DNA from: Terriglobia bacterium
GTDB lineage: Bacteria > Acidobacteriota > Terriglobia > Bryobacterales > Bryobacteraceae
Assembly: GCA_021325175.1 (NCBI GenBank)
Contig: JAJPHS010000168.1
Span: 1-38,882 of the forward strand
DNA: 38,882 bases
Direction: 5' to 3'
In this document: piece by piece, positions 8,652 to 15,443 of the stretch
Position numbering within the stretch: the first letter of the stretch is position 1
How the letters are laid out: every line of letters begins with the position of its first letter
Notes under the pieces: model-generated
Seen by the model: the letters and a program-made list of their open reading frames with translations, nothing else
What the model was told of the DNA's origin: nothing
The model's database searches: none
Translations under genes and position numbers: made by a program

Positions 8652-9839
8652 ATGCGCCCGCTTGAAGGCATTCGCGTCCTCGATTTCTCGCACGCTCTGG
8701 CGGGTCCCTACTGCACCATGCTGATGTCGCAGTACGGCGCCGAAGTGTACAAAATCGAATCGCCGGAGGGCGGCGACGTGGGCCGAACCTGGGGACCTCC
8801 GTTCACCGGCTCCGACGCGTCGTTTTTTTGGGGCGTGAATCCGGGCAAGCGCAGTCTGGCGATCGATCTCAAGAAATCCGAAGGCGTGGCGCTATGCCTC
8901 GATCTGATCGAGCGCGCCGACGTGCTGATCGAAAACATGCGCGCCGGCACGCTGGAGCGCCTGGGATTGGGATATGAAGCCGCGCGGGCGCGCAATCGGC
9001 GGCTGATTTATTGCTCCATCAGCGGCTACGGCCAGAACGGACCGTCGCGCGAGGAATCGGCGATGGATCTGATCGTTCAAGCCTCCAGCGGATTAATCAG
9101 CATTACCGGCGTCGAGGGCGGCGAGCGCGTGCGCTGCGGGCATTCGGTGGCCGACATTACGTCGGGAATGTTCGCGCTTATCGGGATTTTAATGGCGATC
9201 GAAGCGCGCCATCGCAGCGGAATAGGGCAATTTGTGGACGTTTCGATGCTCGATTCGATGATTTCCGCGATGGTTTCAAATTTCGCTTATTTCACTGGAA
9301 ACGGCGTGGTCCCTTCGGCCATGGGAACGCGTTTCGGAGCGATCGTGCCTTATCGCGGATTCTCCACCGCGGATCGGGATCTGGTGATCGCCGTCGCCAG
9401 CGCGAAGTTATGGCCGGAATTTTGCAATGCGATCGACCGGCCGGAGCTGGCCGAAGATCCGCGCTTCGCGACCAATGCGCTGCGCGTCGAAAATCGCGAT
9501 GAACTGGAGCCGCTGCTGGCGGAAATTTTCCGTTTGCAACCCTGCGCGTATTGGATCGAAAAACTGCGCGCCCGTGGGATTCCCTGCACGCCGGTCCGAA
9601 CGTTTGATGAAGTCGCCGCCGATCCGCAGGCTGCCGCGCGCGGGATGTTCCCGGTGATCGACGGGTTTCGCCTCACCGGACCGCCGGTGAAATTTTCGGA
9701 AACTCCGGGATGCGCCACCCGCCGCGCGCCCCGCCTGGGCGAGCATACTTGCGAGGCGCTTCAGGAGTTATTGGATCTGGACGGCGCGGCGCTCGAGAAA
9801 TTAATCCTCGAAGGCGTTATTTACGACGCAAGCCGATGA
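8652..9839 (+). CDS. CaiB/BaiF (family III) CoA transferase
   Basis: Family III CoA transferases move CoA between carboxylic acids through Asp-linked intermediates. The N-terminal segment [21 protein letters not shown] is diagnostic. Next come [12 protein letters not shown], the CoA-binding [12 protein letters not shown], and D168 within [13 protein letters not shown], the position of the catalytic Asp in formyl-CoA transferase. At 395 aa it is full length. The ATG at 8652 follows TGAGGA closely. The substrate is not determinable. The acyl-CoA dehydrogenase pair in the window gives a general context of acyl-CoA metabolism, but these genes are not adjacent. A nested hairpin follows 13 nt after the stop. 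Confidence 0.92.
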   Translation: MRPLEGIRVLDFSHALAGPYCTMLMSQYGAEVYKIESPEGGDVGRTWGPPFTGSDASFFWGVNPGKRSLAIDLKKSEGVALCLDLIERADVLIENMRAGTLERLGLGYEAARARNRRLIYCSISGYGQNGPSREESAMDLIVQASSGLISITGVEGGERVRCGHSVADITSGMFALIGILMAIEARHRSGIGQFVDVSMLDSMISAMVSNFAYFTGNGVVPSAMGTRFGAIVPYRGFSTADRDLVIAVASAKLWPEFCNAIDRPELAEDPRFATNALRVENRDELEPLLAEIFRLQPCAYWIEKLRARGIPCTPVRTFDEVAADPQAAARGMFPVIDGFRLTGPPVKFSETPGCATRRAPRLGEHTCEALQELLDLDGAALEKLILEGVIYDASR

Positions 9840-9852
9840 GAACACAATCGGA

Positions 9853-9884
9853 AACGAAACGGGCCTTGCCAGGCATCTTTCGTT
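9853..9884 (+). terminator. nested hairpin after the CoA transferase gene
   Basis: AACGAAA (9853-9859) pairs with TTTCGTT (9878-9884). Inside, GCCT (9863-9866) pairs with AGGC (9871-9874) around a TGCC loop, with symmetric 3-nt internal loops. It lies 13 nt after the stop codon and ahead of the FecR-type gene. There is no long T-tract after it, so it could be an imperfect terminator or a 5' UTR element. Confidence 0.4.
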
Positions 9885-9975
9885 CAGCTTTAGGGCGCGG
9901 GAGATTAACTGCGCTTTACATTCACAACCTTTCATGATGGTACCGTGTTGTGAGGAACAGGACGTCTTTACGACC

Positions 9976-11853
9976 ATGAGGATCCGAACGAGGATTTTTA
10001 CATTGATGACGATGACCGGGCTCATGCTGCTGGCTCAGGCGCCGCCGCCCCCGGATGGGCAGCAGGCGCCGGCCAGCGATCCGCCGGGACGCGCCGCGCG
10101 GTTGGGGATGATTGAAGGCACCGTCTCCTTCGAGCCGGCGGGCGTCGAGGATTGGGCCGCGGCGGCGCCCAACCGGCCGCTGACCACCGGCGATCGTCTG
10201 TGGGTGGACAACGGCTCGCGTGCGGAAGTGCATCTTGGCTCGGCCGCGTTTCGCCTGAACGCGAAAACGAATTTTTCGTTCATTAATCTGGACGACCACG
10301 TCGCGCAGGTACAGCTTTCCACCGGCACGATGAACGTCCGCGTGCGGCATCTGGCCGACGATGAAACGCTGGAGATCGACACGCCGCAGGCCGCGTTGAC
10401 GATTCTTCGTCCGGGTGAGTATCGCGTCGATGTAAGCGAGCAGGGCGACGCCTCGATCGTCACGGTGCGGCAGGGGTCGATGGAGGCCACCTCGGGACAG
10501 GCCGTGACCATCAACCCGCGCGAGCAGGTGCGCATCATGGGCGGAGGAAATGACGGCGAGCCGGCCACTTTCGATCGCCGTCCCGCTCCGGTGCCCGACG
10601 GCTTCGATAATTTCTGCATGGATCGCGACCGCCGCGAGGACATGTCGATCTCGGCGCGCTATGTTTCGCGCGATATTCCTGGTTATTACGATCTGGACGG
10701 CGCTGGTGATTGGCGTCCCGCGCCGGGATATGGAACCCTCTGGTTCCCGCGCGTCGCCGTCGGATGGGCTCCGTACCGCTACGGACATTGGGCATGGATC
10801 GCGCCTTGGGGATGGACGTGGGTGGACGACGCGCCGTGGGGTTATGCTCCGTTCCATTATGGGCGATGGGTTTTCGTCGGGGGTGCGTGGGGGTGGGTGC
10901 CCGGACCGCTGCCGGGTCCCGGCGTGGTGGTCGCGCGGCCGGTTTACGCGCCGGCGCTGGTCGCCTGGGTTGGAGGCGCCGGATTCGGCGTATCGGTCGG
11001 GATCGGCGCGGGTCCGGCGGTTGGCTGGTTTGCGTTGGGCCCGCGCGAAGTGTTCGTGCCGCCCTACGCCTATAGCCCCGCCTACATCGAGCGCGTGAAC
11101 GTGACCAACACGGTGATCGTGAATCGCGGCATTTTCGTGAACGTCAACGCCGGTTTTGGGAGCTTTACGTATGTGAATCGCACGGTTCCAGGAGCGGTGG
11201 TTGCGGTTCCGGGCGGCGTAATGGTGGCCGGACGCCCGGTGGGAGCGGCGGCGGTGATCGTGCGGCCGGAGGTGGTGGAGCGCGTTCAGGTGACGCGAGT
11301 CGTCGCCGTGGTTCCCGAGCGCGCCGCCGTATTTGGAGGACGCGCCGTTGTCGCCGCCGCGCCGCCCGCCGTGGTTGTGAATCGGACCGTGGTGACGCGA
11401 ATGGCTCCGCCGCCCCCGCCGGTCGCCTTCGAACATCAGCGCGCCGCGATAGCCGCCAATCCGAATCAGCCGTTCAACCATGCGGCGGTGCGAGCTTCGG
11501 CTCCGGCGCCCGCACGGCCGGCCTATTATCGTCCGGCGGGCGGTCCGGCTCCCCGGCCCGGTCCCGCCGCGCGGCCGGAAATGAATCGGCCAGAAATGAA
11601 TCGGCCAGAAATGAATCGGCCGGAGAACCGCCCGGGATTCAATGCTTCGCGGCCGGAAGCGCGCCCGGAACCGCGTCCGGCCCAGCCGCGGCCCAATGTT
11701 GAAGCGCGTCCAAACCCGGAGCCGCGTCCCAACGTCGAGCCCCGTCCAAATGGACGCGGCGGGGAGCCTCGCGTCAATCCGGAAGGCCGCCGCCCGCAAG
11801 GGGAACGCGAGCAGCGCGGCAAGGAAACGCGAAAGGAAAAAGAAAAACAGTAG
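9976..11853 (+). CDS. exported FecR-domain / DUF6600 protein with Pro/Arg-rich tail
   Basis: Start chosen at ATG 9976, because it gives a proper Sec signal (MRIRTRIFTLMTMTG, cleavage near AQA); an in-frame ATG at 9934 would add 14 non-signal residues. About residues 45-190 form a FecR-like beta domain (GMIEGTVSFE, GDRLWVDNGSRAEVHLG, VRQGSMEATSGQ). Residues about 236-302 form the Trp/Tyr/Gly-rich DUF6600 repeat (GYGTLWFPRVAVGWAPYRYG, then PWGWTWVDDAPWGYAP). A Val-rich segment follows, and then a low-complexity tail with RPEMN repeats, RPN-type repeats and a KE-rich end. Such proteins are frequent in Acidobacteriota and Proteobacteria; their function is unknown, and an envelope or surface role is inferred from the signal and composition. 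It converges on a response regulator gene. Confidence 0.8.
   Translation: MRIRTRIFTLMTMTGLMLLAQAPPPPDGQQAPASDPPGRAARLGMIEGTVSFEPAGVEDWAAAAPNRPLTTGDRLWVDNGSRAEVHLGSAAFRLNAKTNFSFINLDDHVAQVQLSTGTMNVRVRHLADDETLEIDTPQAALTILRPGEYRVDVSEQGDASIVTVRQGSMEATSGQAVTINPREQVRIMGGGNDGEPATFDRRPAPVPDGFDNFCMDRDRREDMSISARYVSRDIPGYYDLDGAGDWRPAPGYGTLWFPRVAVGWAPYRYGHWAWIAPWGWTWVDDAPWGYAPFHYGRWVFVGGAWGWVPGPLPGPGVVVARPVYAPALVAWVGGAGFGVSVGIGAGPAVGWFALGPREVFVPPYAYSPAYIERVNVTNTVIVNRGIFVNVNAGFGSFTYVNRTVPGAVVAVPGGVMVAGRPVGAAAVIVRPEVVERVQVTRVVAVVPERAAVFGGRAVVAAAPPAVVVNRTVVTRMAPPPPPVAFEHQRAAIAANPNQPFNHAAVRASAPAPARPAYYRPAGGPAPRPGPAARPEMNRPEMNRPEMNRPENRPGFNASRPEARPEPRPAQPRPNVEARPNPEPRPNVEPRPNGRGGEPRVNPEGRRPQGEREQRGKETRKEKEKQ
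11572..11628 (+). repeat. in-frame 15-bp tandem repeat encoding RPEMN
   Basis: Three 15-bp units (11572-11586, 11587-11601, 11602-11616) plus a partial fourth encode RPEMN three times and then RPEN. Units 2 and 3 are identical, and unit 1 differs at one wobble base. It lies in the Pro/Arg-rich tail of the FecR/DUF6600 protein and is likely to vary in copy number. Confidence 0.85.
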
Positions 11854-11875
11854 ATCGCCGCGGGGCGCGCCGCGT

Positions 11876-12307
11876 TCAGGATTTGGCTTCCTCACCGAGG
11901 ACGCCGCGCACCAGCGGGCCGAGCGCCATGAACTCGTCCAGGCGCGACGGCTTGCGAAAATAGAGCGTCGCGCCCAGCTTCGCGGTTTGCGCCCGGTCTT
12001 TGGGCGAGTCCGACGACGTCACGATGATCACCGGAACGTCACGGCAGCGGCGGCTGCGCCGCATGTGCTCCAGGATCTGATCGCCGCTGCGCTTTGGCAG
12101 ATTCAAATCGAGCAGGACCACATTCGGGCAAAGAAAATTCGAATCCCGGTCCAGCCGGTCGATGAAATCGACGGCTTTCTCTCCATCATCGAGGACGGTC
12201 AATTCGCCGGAGATCCCAGCCTGGCGCAACGCTTCGCGAACCAGAAAAACATCCGGTTCGGCATCTTCGATCAACAGGATTCTAGGGTCCATGCCGGTCT
12301 GCTGCAT
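11876..12307 (-). CDS. single-domain response regulator (Rcp1-like receiver)
   Basis: A stand-alone receiver domain of 143 aa without an output domain. It has the acidic pair E14/D15 (ILLIEDAEPD), the phospho-acceptor D67 in NVVLLDLNLPKRSGDQ, T97 in VIIVTSSD and K119 in YFRKPS. The LNLPKRSG wording is typical of the Rcp1-like receivers that partner phytochrome-type or hybrid kinases. It probably acts by protein-protein phosphorelay. No histidine kinase lies in the window, so the partner is unknown. Start at ATG 12307; a second ATG five codons in (12292) is possible, and neither has a clear ribosome binding site. It is convergent with the FecR/DUF6600 gene, separated by 22 nt that contain only a short GC hairpin. 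Confidence 0.88.
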   Translation of the reverse strand: MQQTGMDPRILLIEDAEPDVFLVREALRQAGISGELTVLDDGEKAVDFIDRLDRDSNFLCPNVVLLDLNLPKRSGDQILEHMRRSRRCRDVPVIIVTSSDSPKDRAQTAKLGATLYFRKPSRLDEFMALGPLVRGVLGEEAKS

Positions 12308-12548
12308 GACAGTATTTTGCGCGTTACATCCTGCAATTTAGCATATGGGCGACGCGCGGTCTCCTTTATTCACCCTAAATTCGCCGAAGGTTCGGCTTAA
12401 TTTTTTAAAGAAATTGATGTGGAATGGACAAGCGATAGCAATTCGCCATCCATCGGCCATTTTCAGATCAGGTTGCAAATCATGCCGTTTAGAGCGAAAC
12501 GCCGCCTCGGAATCGGACTCTAACTTGGCGAACAGCATGAGGAGCAGA

Positions 12549-12866
12549 ATGGCTGGAGACCGGGGACTGGTATTTGTGATAATCGGGCTGATCTGCGTGA
12601 GCACATTGGCTGTTCTGAATCATGGACGTATCGGTCCGCGATCTTCCATCCACTCCGCGGTGGTTGTTTCCGAAAATGTGCTGTCGCGGGGAGGCACGGT
12701 CGCCGGGGAAAGTTACATGCTTCGGATGCGCGATTCTGTTTCGGGCGAGGATGTCGTAAGCGGAACGTATCCCGAGCTCAGCGGATCCGCCGCGGAGCAC
12801 TTGCCGCGCATCCGGCAGCGCCTCCGCCTGGCGGAGGAGTCAGGCCTCACTCCGCCGCTCCACTAG
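12549..12866 (+). CDS. small membrane-anchored protein, unknown
   Basis: I do not recognise this 105-aa product. The start at 12549 is supported by a ribosome binding site (GAGGAG about 4 nt upstream). An upstream in-frame ATG at 12537 is possible, and the longer frame from 12345 looks non-coding. Residues 6-22 (GLVFVIIGLICVSTLAVL) form one membrane anchor or uncleaved signal. The rest is a short polar region with a Ser/Val/Gly-rich middle and a charged end (LPRIRQRLRLAEES). Its 3' end overlaps the convergent TPR gene by 27 bp and runs through a 7-bp GC hairpin (12821-12837). Coding status is moderate. Confidence 0.45.
   Translation: MAGDRGLVFVIIGLICVSTLAVLNHGRIGPRSSIHSAVVVSENVLSRGGTVAGESYMLRMRDSVSGEDVVSGTYPELSGSAAEHLPRIRQRLRLAEESGLTPPLH
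12821..12837 (-). terminator. GC hairpin just past the TPR gene stop
   Basis: CCTCCGC (12821-12827) and GCGGAGG (12831-12837) are perfect arms with a 3-nt loop. They sit 3 nt past the TPR gene stop on the minus strand and inside the small convergent ORF. No T-tract follows, so termination is uncertain. Confidence 0.3.
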
Positions 12867-14246
12867 ATTCGGCGTTTCGTTCTGCTCCGAACCGCTCTCT
12901 TGTTCAGTCATGAAGACGCGCCGCACGAAGCCCGCAAATTTGGGATTGTCGTGCAGCGGACGGAATCGAGCATCGAGCTGAAGATAGACGACCCACGCTT
13001 CACGATCACGCACCGCGTCCTGAATGGCCGCGAGCGCTTCCGGATGATCGCCGAGTCCGGTGTGGGCCACAGCGAGGGTGTAATTGGGGATCCACTCGCC
13101 TTGCTCGCGGCGCGCCTCGACGCCCTTCAGAATTTCGCGCCCGCGATCCGCCTGACCCGCAATGCCATAGAGATAAACCAGCGCCGCGGCCAACCGCGCA
13201 TCGCGCGGCGCTTCCGAATAAGCACGTTGCAGAATCGCCAGCGCCTCATCCTTCCGCCCCAACTGAACCAGCGCGCAGGCGCGGGTCCATTCGGTGAATG
13301 CCGCCATTGGACGTCCGGCCCAGCGGCGCTCCTCGCGATTCAGCACTTCTTCGTATCGTCCGGAAAGGTACAGCGCCAGCGCGCAGCCTTCGTCGAGGAA
13401 CGGGGCCGGCGCGAGCTCGCGCGCCTTCATGAGCTCCTCATGCGCCTCCGCCGTCTTGCCGAGCGGCAGCAGCGATCCGAGCGCATGCCACAAGTGACCG
13501 CCGCCTGAATACCAATCGCGCTCGATCGCCTTTTGGAAATGCGATTCTGCCTCGCGCCAGCGCCATTCGTAAAAAGCGGCGAACAACCCGAGCCCGAGAT
13601 GCGCCTCCGCCGACATCTCATCCAGATGCAGCGCCGCCTCCGACTGCGTACGCACCTGCGGCCACACTTCGCGCGGGCGCCGCAAGCCCAAAAATCCCTG
13701 GATCGCGCGTACCATCGCCAAGCCCTCGTGCGCGGCCGGCCACGACGGATCGGCCTCGATCGCTTCCTCGAAATGGTGCGCGGCTTCGGCCAGGGTCTGC
13801 TCGCTTAGCCGCGTCAGCAGAAATTTTCCCTGAGAGGAAGCGTTGCGCGCCCGCAGCTTCTTTTCCATTTCCGTCTGAAGCTGCTCGCGGCGCTGGAAAC
13901 GCGGCACGTATTTTCCTTTGGGGAACTCGATCACCAGCGGATCGTCACTGCCTCCGTCGTTGTAGTATTCCTTCAGCTTCACTCGCAGACGGCTGGCCAG
14001 CACGCGCACCAGCGAGTCGCGGCGCGGATCGTAGGAATCGGGCTTTTTCAGCACTTCGGTGCCGATGACGTATTCCTTCAAAGTATCGGCGTGACCTTGC
14101 AAAGTTTGTTGCACGGTGAAGCGAAGCAGGCTTCTCAGCCGTTTCGACCGGGCGAACTTTTCGCTGCTCAAAATCCGCTCCACCTGGTTTTGAACTGCCT
14201 CCGGTGACAGCTCGTTGAAAATTTCTTCGTCCTCGTGACGTTTCAT
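12840..14246 (-). CDS. regulator-like protein: N-terminal winged-helix-like domain plus TPR repeats
   Basis: A 468-aa protein with no signal or membrane segment. Residues about 15-118 carry a domain seen at the start of many large TPR/TolB-type proteins in Acidobacteriota: ILSSEKFARSKRLRSLLRF, LKEYVIGTEVL, YDPRRDSLVRVLASRLRVKL and IEFPKGKYVPRF. Its layout resembles a DNA-binding transcriptional-regulator C-terminal fold, but binding is not shown. From about 145 to 450 there are helix pairs with TPR character (EAAHHFEEAIEADPSWPAAHEG, AEAHLGLGLFAAFYEWRWREA, AESHFQKAIERDWYSGG). The ATG at 14246 has AAGGGGG 5 nt upstream. The start overlaps the stop of a 28-codon leader ORF (ATGA), and a long hairpin lies just upstream. 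The target or partner is unknown. Confidence 0.8.
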   Translation of the reverse strand: MKRHEDEEIFNELSPEAVQNQVERILSSEKFARSKRLRSLLRFTVQQTLQGHADTLKEYVIGTEVLKKPDSYDPRRDSLVRVLASRLRVKLKEYYNDGGSDDPLVIEFPKGKYVPRFQRREQLQTEMEKKLRARNASSQGKFLLTRLSEQTLAEAAHHFEEAIEADPSWPAAHEGLAMVRAIQGFLGLRRPREVWPQVRTQSEAALHLDEMSAEAHLGLGLFAAFYEWRWREAESHFQKAIERDWYSGGGHLWHALGSLLPLGKTAEAHEELMKARELAPAPFLDEGCALALYLSGRYEEVLNREERRWAGRPMAAFTEWTRACALVQLGRKDEALAILQRAYSEAPRDARLAAALVYLYGIAGQADRGREILKGVEARREQGEWIPNYTLAVAHTGLGDHPEALAAIQDAVRDREAWVVYLQLDARFRPLHDNPKFAGFVRRVFMTEQESGSEQNETPNLVERRSEA

Positions 14247-14329
14247 TTGAGCCCCCTTAGGGAGCTTCGGCGTCCCAGCTTCGGGACGCGCAGCGAAGCT
14301 CTACAAGCCTTCACCTTTTTAGATGCCAT
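14243..14329 (-). CDS. putative 28-aa basic leader peptide
   Basis: A minus-strand ORF starting at ATG 14329 encodes a Lys/Arg/Ser-rich 28-mer (begins MASKKVKACRASLRV). It ends in TGA that overlaps the ATG of the TPR gene as ATGA. The overlap is the classic layout for coupled translation. No ribosome binding site is visible before its ATG, and the region includes the 40-nt hairpin, so the ORF could be chance. A longer version starting farther upstream in the same frame looks less likely. Confidence 0.35.
   Translation of the reverse strand: MASKKVKACRASLRVPKLGRRSSLRGLK
14262..14301 (-). promoter_or_regulatory. two-part hairpin in the leader of the TPR gene
   Basis: Outer arms GAGCTTCG (14262-14269) and CGAAGCTC (14294-14301) enclose inner arms CGTCCC (14271-14276) and GGGACG (14283-14288) around a 6-nt loop. 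It ends 15 nt before the TPR gene ATG, next to its ribosome binding site, and lies inside the small leader ORF. Translation of the leader would melt it, which fits an attenuation or coupling role. This is inference. Confidence 0.5.
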
Positions 14330-14631
14330 AGCGCAACGGGTACTTTCATGAGTAACGTTCTGCGGCGCAGCGAACGTGGAAGTTTTCGCCGCGAATGGGC
14401 ATATTCTGCACCGAAACGTAAAAGTTACACCGCATTGCGGGGAATTAACGTCACGCCTCTTCCCCTGGCCCAATCAATTAAGAGTCCTTCAGGAAAGGGG
14501 CTCGTTTCTATTCAGTGGCCTTAGGAATGCAAACTTGACGGTGTTCTAATCCGAACTCGAAAGTGAATTACTAAACGAATGATGACCAGAGAGCAATAGG
14601 GGAAGCTTACCAACGCGGTTTTGATCTGACT
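14330..14631. other. intergenic region with no convincing gene
   Basis: This divergent spacer of about 300 bp between the TPR leader and the sigma-factor gene is more AT-rich than its surroundings. I see TTGACG at about 14535 without a good -10 partner, and an ATG at 14582 followed by a stop after six codons. The latter may be the true start of the sigma gene with a lost base. No RNA gene or repeat is recognisable. Confidence 0.5.
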
Positions 14632-15096
14632 GTGCGTCTGCTGCTGTCGCGCGGGGCTCCGCGTGATCGGGCGCGGGAAGTCGCGCAGGCGGCCTGGGCG
14701 CGAGGGTGGGAAAGACTGTCACAACTTCGCAATGAAAGCCTGGTAGTAACCTGGGTGAATACCATCGCGCTGAACGTTTATCGCAGCGTGCTGCGCAGCG
14801 AGCCCGCCTATCAGGCGCTGCCCGAGCTCTCCACGAAAGCGGGCGTCAACCTGGCGGCGATCGATGTGGCGCGCATCCTGAAAATCTGCCGCCCCTGCGA
14901 CCGGGTGCTGCTCGAACAGCAAATGCGCGGCGTCACCGCGGAAGAAATCGCGCGTAAGCAAGGCGTCACCGAAACGGCGATTCGCATTCGCCTGCTGCGG
15001 GCCCGGCGCGCGGCGCGATCGCGCGTGGAAAAACGCGCGGCGCGCATCCAGGAAGGCCACAAAGCCGTGCTCGCCAAGTGCGACGCGGCGGCGTAA
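14632..15096 (+). CDS. small sigma-70-family RNA polymerase sigma factor
   Basis: A 154-aa protein in the frame from GTG 14632. An N-terminal region resembles sigma region 2 (DRAREVAQAAWARGWERLSQL, then VVTWVNTIALNVYRSVLR). A C-terminal region 4 helix-turn-helix follows: LLEQQMRGVTAEEIARKQGVTETAIRIRLLRARRAAR. Layout and size match ECF-like sigma factors with a short region 2. The true start is doubtful: the same frame continues upstream without a stop to 14575 and encodes GEAYQRGFDLT, which fits the family, but has no standard start codon. An ATG at 14582 in another frame reads MTREQ and then stops, so one lost base near 14596 would give a natural N-terminus. No anti-sigma gene is adjacent. 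A hairpin follows the stop. Confidence 0.75.
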   Translation: MRLLLSRGAPRDRAREVAQAAWARGWERLSQLRNESLVVTWVNTIALNVYRSVLRSEPAYQALPELSTKAGVNLAAIDVARILKICRPCDRVLLEQQMRGVTAEEIARKQGVTETAIRIRLLRARRAARSRVEKRAARIQEGHKAVLAKCDAAA

Positions 15097-15120
15097 CGCC
15101 CCGTAAGTTTCGGACGAGCG

Positions 15121-15158
15121 CGGAATTTTCTGCACTCCGTCCCGGGAGAAAATTGCCG
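15121..15158 (+). terminator. hairpin after the sigma-factor gene
   Basis: AATTTTCT (15124-15131) pairs perfectly with AGAAAATT (15147-15154) around a GC-rich 15-nt loop. CGG/CCG at the base extends the stem past a one-base bulge. It lies 25 nt after the sigma gene stop and likely separates that transcript from the glucan unit. Confidence 0.45.
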
Positions 15159-15211
15159 GACCGGGCGCGGCGCGCGGGCGCGCGCGATTGGCAGCGCTGA
15201 ACTAAATCGGC

Positions 15212-15227
15212 TGGCAATTGGCTTGCC
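15212..15227 (+). promoter_or_regulatory. candidate sigma-54 promoter (-24/-12) or operator before the glucan genes
   Basis: TGGCAATTGGCTTGCC matches the sigma-54 layout TGGCA-N6-TTGC with correct GG to GC spacing; the next bases of the -24 element deviate. Transcription would start near 15238, 25 nt before the DUF1328-like ATG. With the following A, the same bases form a perfect inverted repeat TGGCAA-TTGGC-TTGCCA, so a repressor or activator site is an equal alternative. Confidence 0.4.
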
Positions 15228-15262
15228 ATGAAAATGTGGAATCTCATGTGAAAGGCTAACCG

Positions 15263-15427
15263 ATGCTCGGCTGGATGATTCTGTTTGCGGTAATCGCTTT
15301 AGTGAGCCTGCTGCGGGTGATCGCCGGTCACCCGGCGGACGCATCGGCGCGTATCGCGACTGTGGTTTTCGCCGCGCTTTTCCTCGCGGCTGTTCTAACG
15401 CGCGCCGCGCGCGGGCGAGCCTGGTAG
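15263..15427 (+). CDS. small DUF1328-like membrane protein
   Basis: This 54-aa protein has the N-terminus MLGWMILFAVIALVSLL, followed by a short polar turn (RVIAGHPADASAR) and a second hydrophobic helix (IATVVFAALFLAAVL), ending in Arg-rich residues. MLGW and the two-helix layout match DUF1328/UPF0391 (YtjA) proteins, whose function is unknown. Ribosome binding site AAAGG lies about 8 nt before ATG. The stop is 16 nt before the glucan synthase start, so it is probably co-transcribed with it. The GHPAD turn is less glycine-rich than in typical members, so it is a divergent one. Confidence 0.7.
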   Translation: MLGWMILFAVIALVSLLRVIAGHPADASARIATVVFAALFLAAVLTRAARGRAW

Positions 15428-15443
15428 TGCCCGGCAGCGCGCA

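Noticed and set aside
11859..11874. Short GC hairpin between the FecR/DUF6600 and response regulator genes
   Set aside because: Only 5 bp in a GC-rich setting; could be chance, no T-tract.
9922..11895. 657-codon open frame on the minus strand opposite the FecR/DUF6600 gene
   Set aside because: Composition is Arg/His/Gly-rich, as expected for an antisense frame in GC-rich DNA. The plus strand has a signal peptide and known domains.
12345..12548. Upstream extension of the small membrane ORF
   Set aside because: The residues look non-coding and the good ribosome binding site is at 12540-12545, before the later start.
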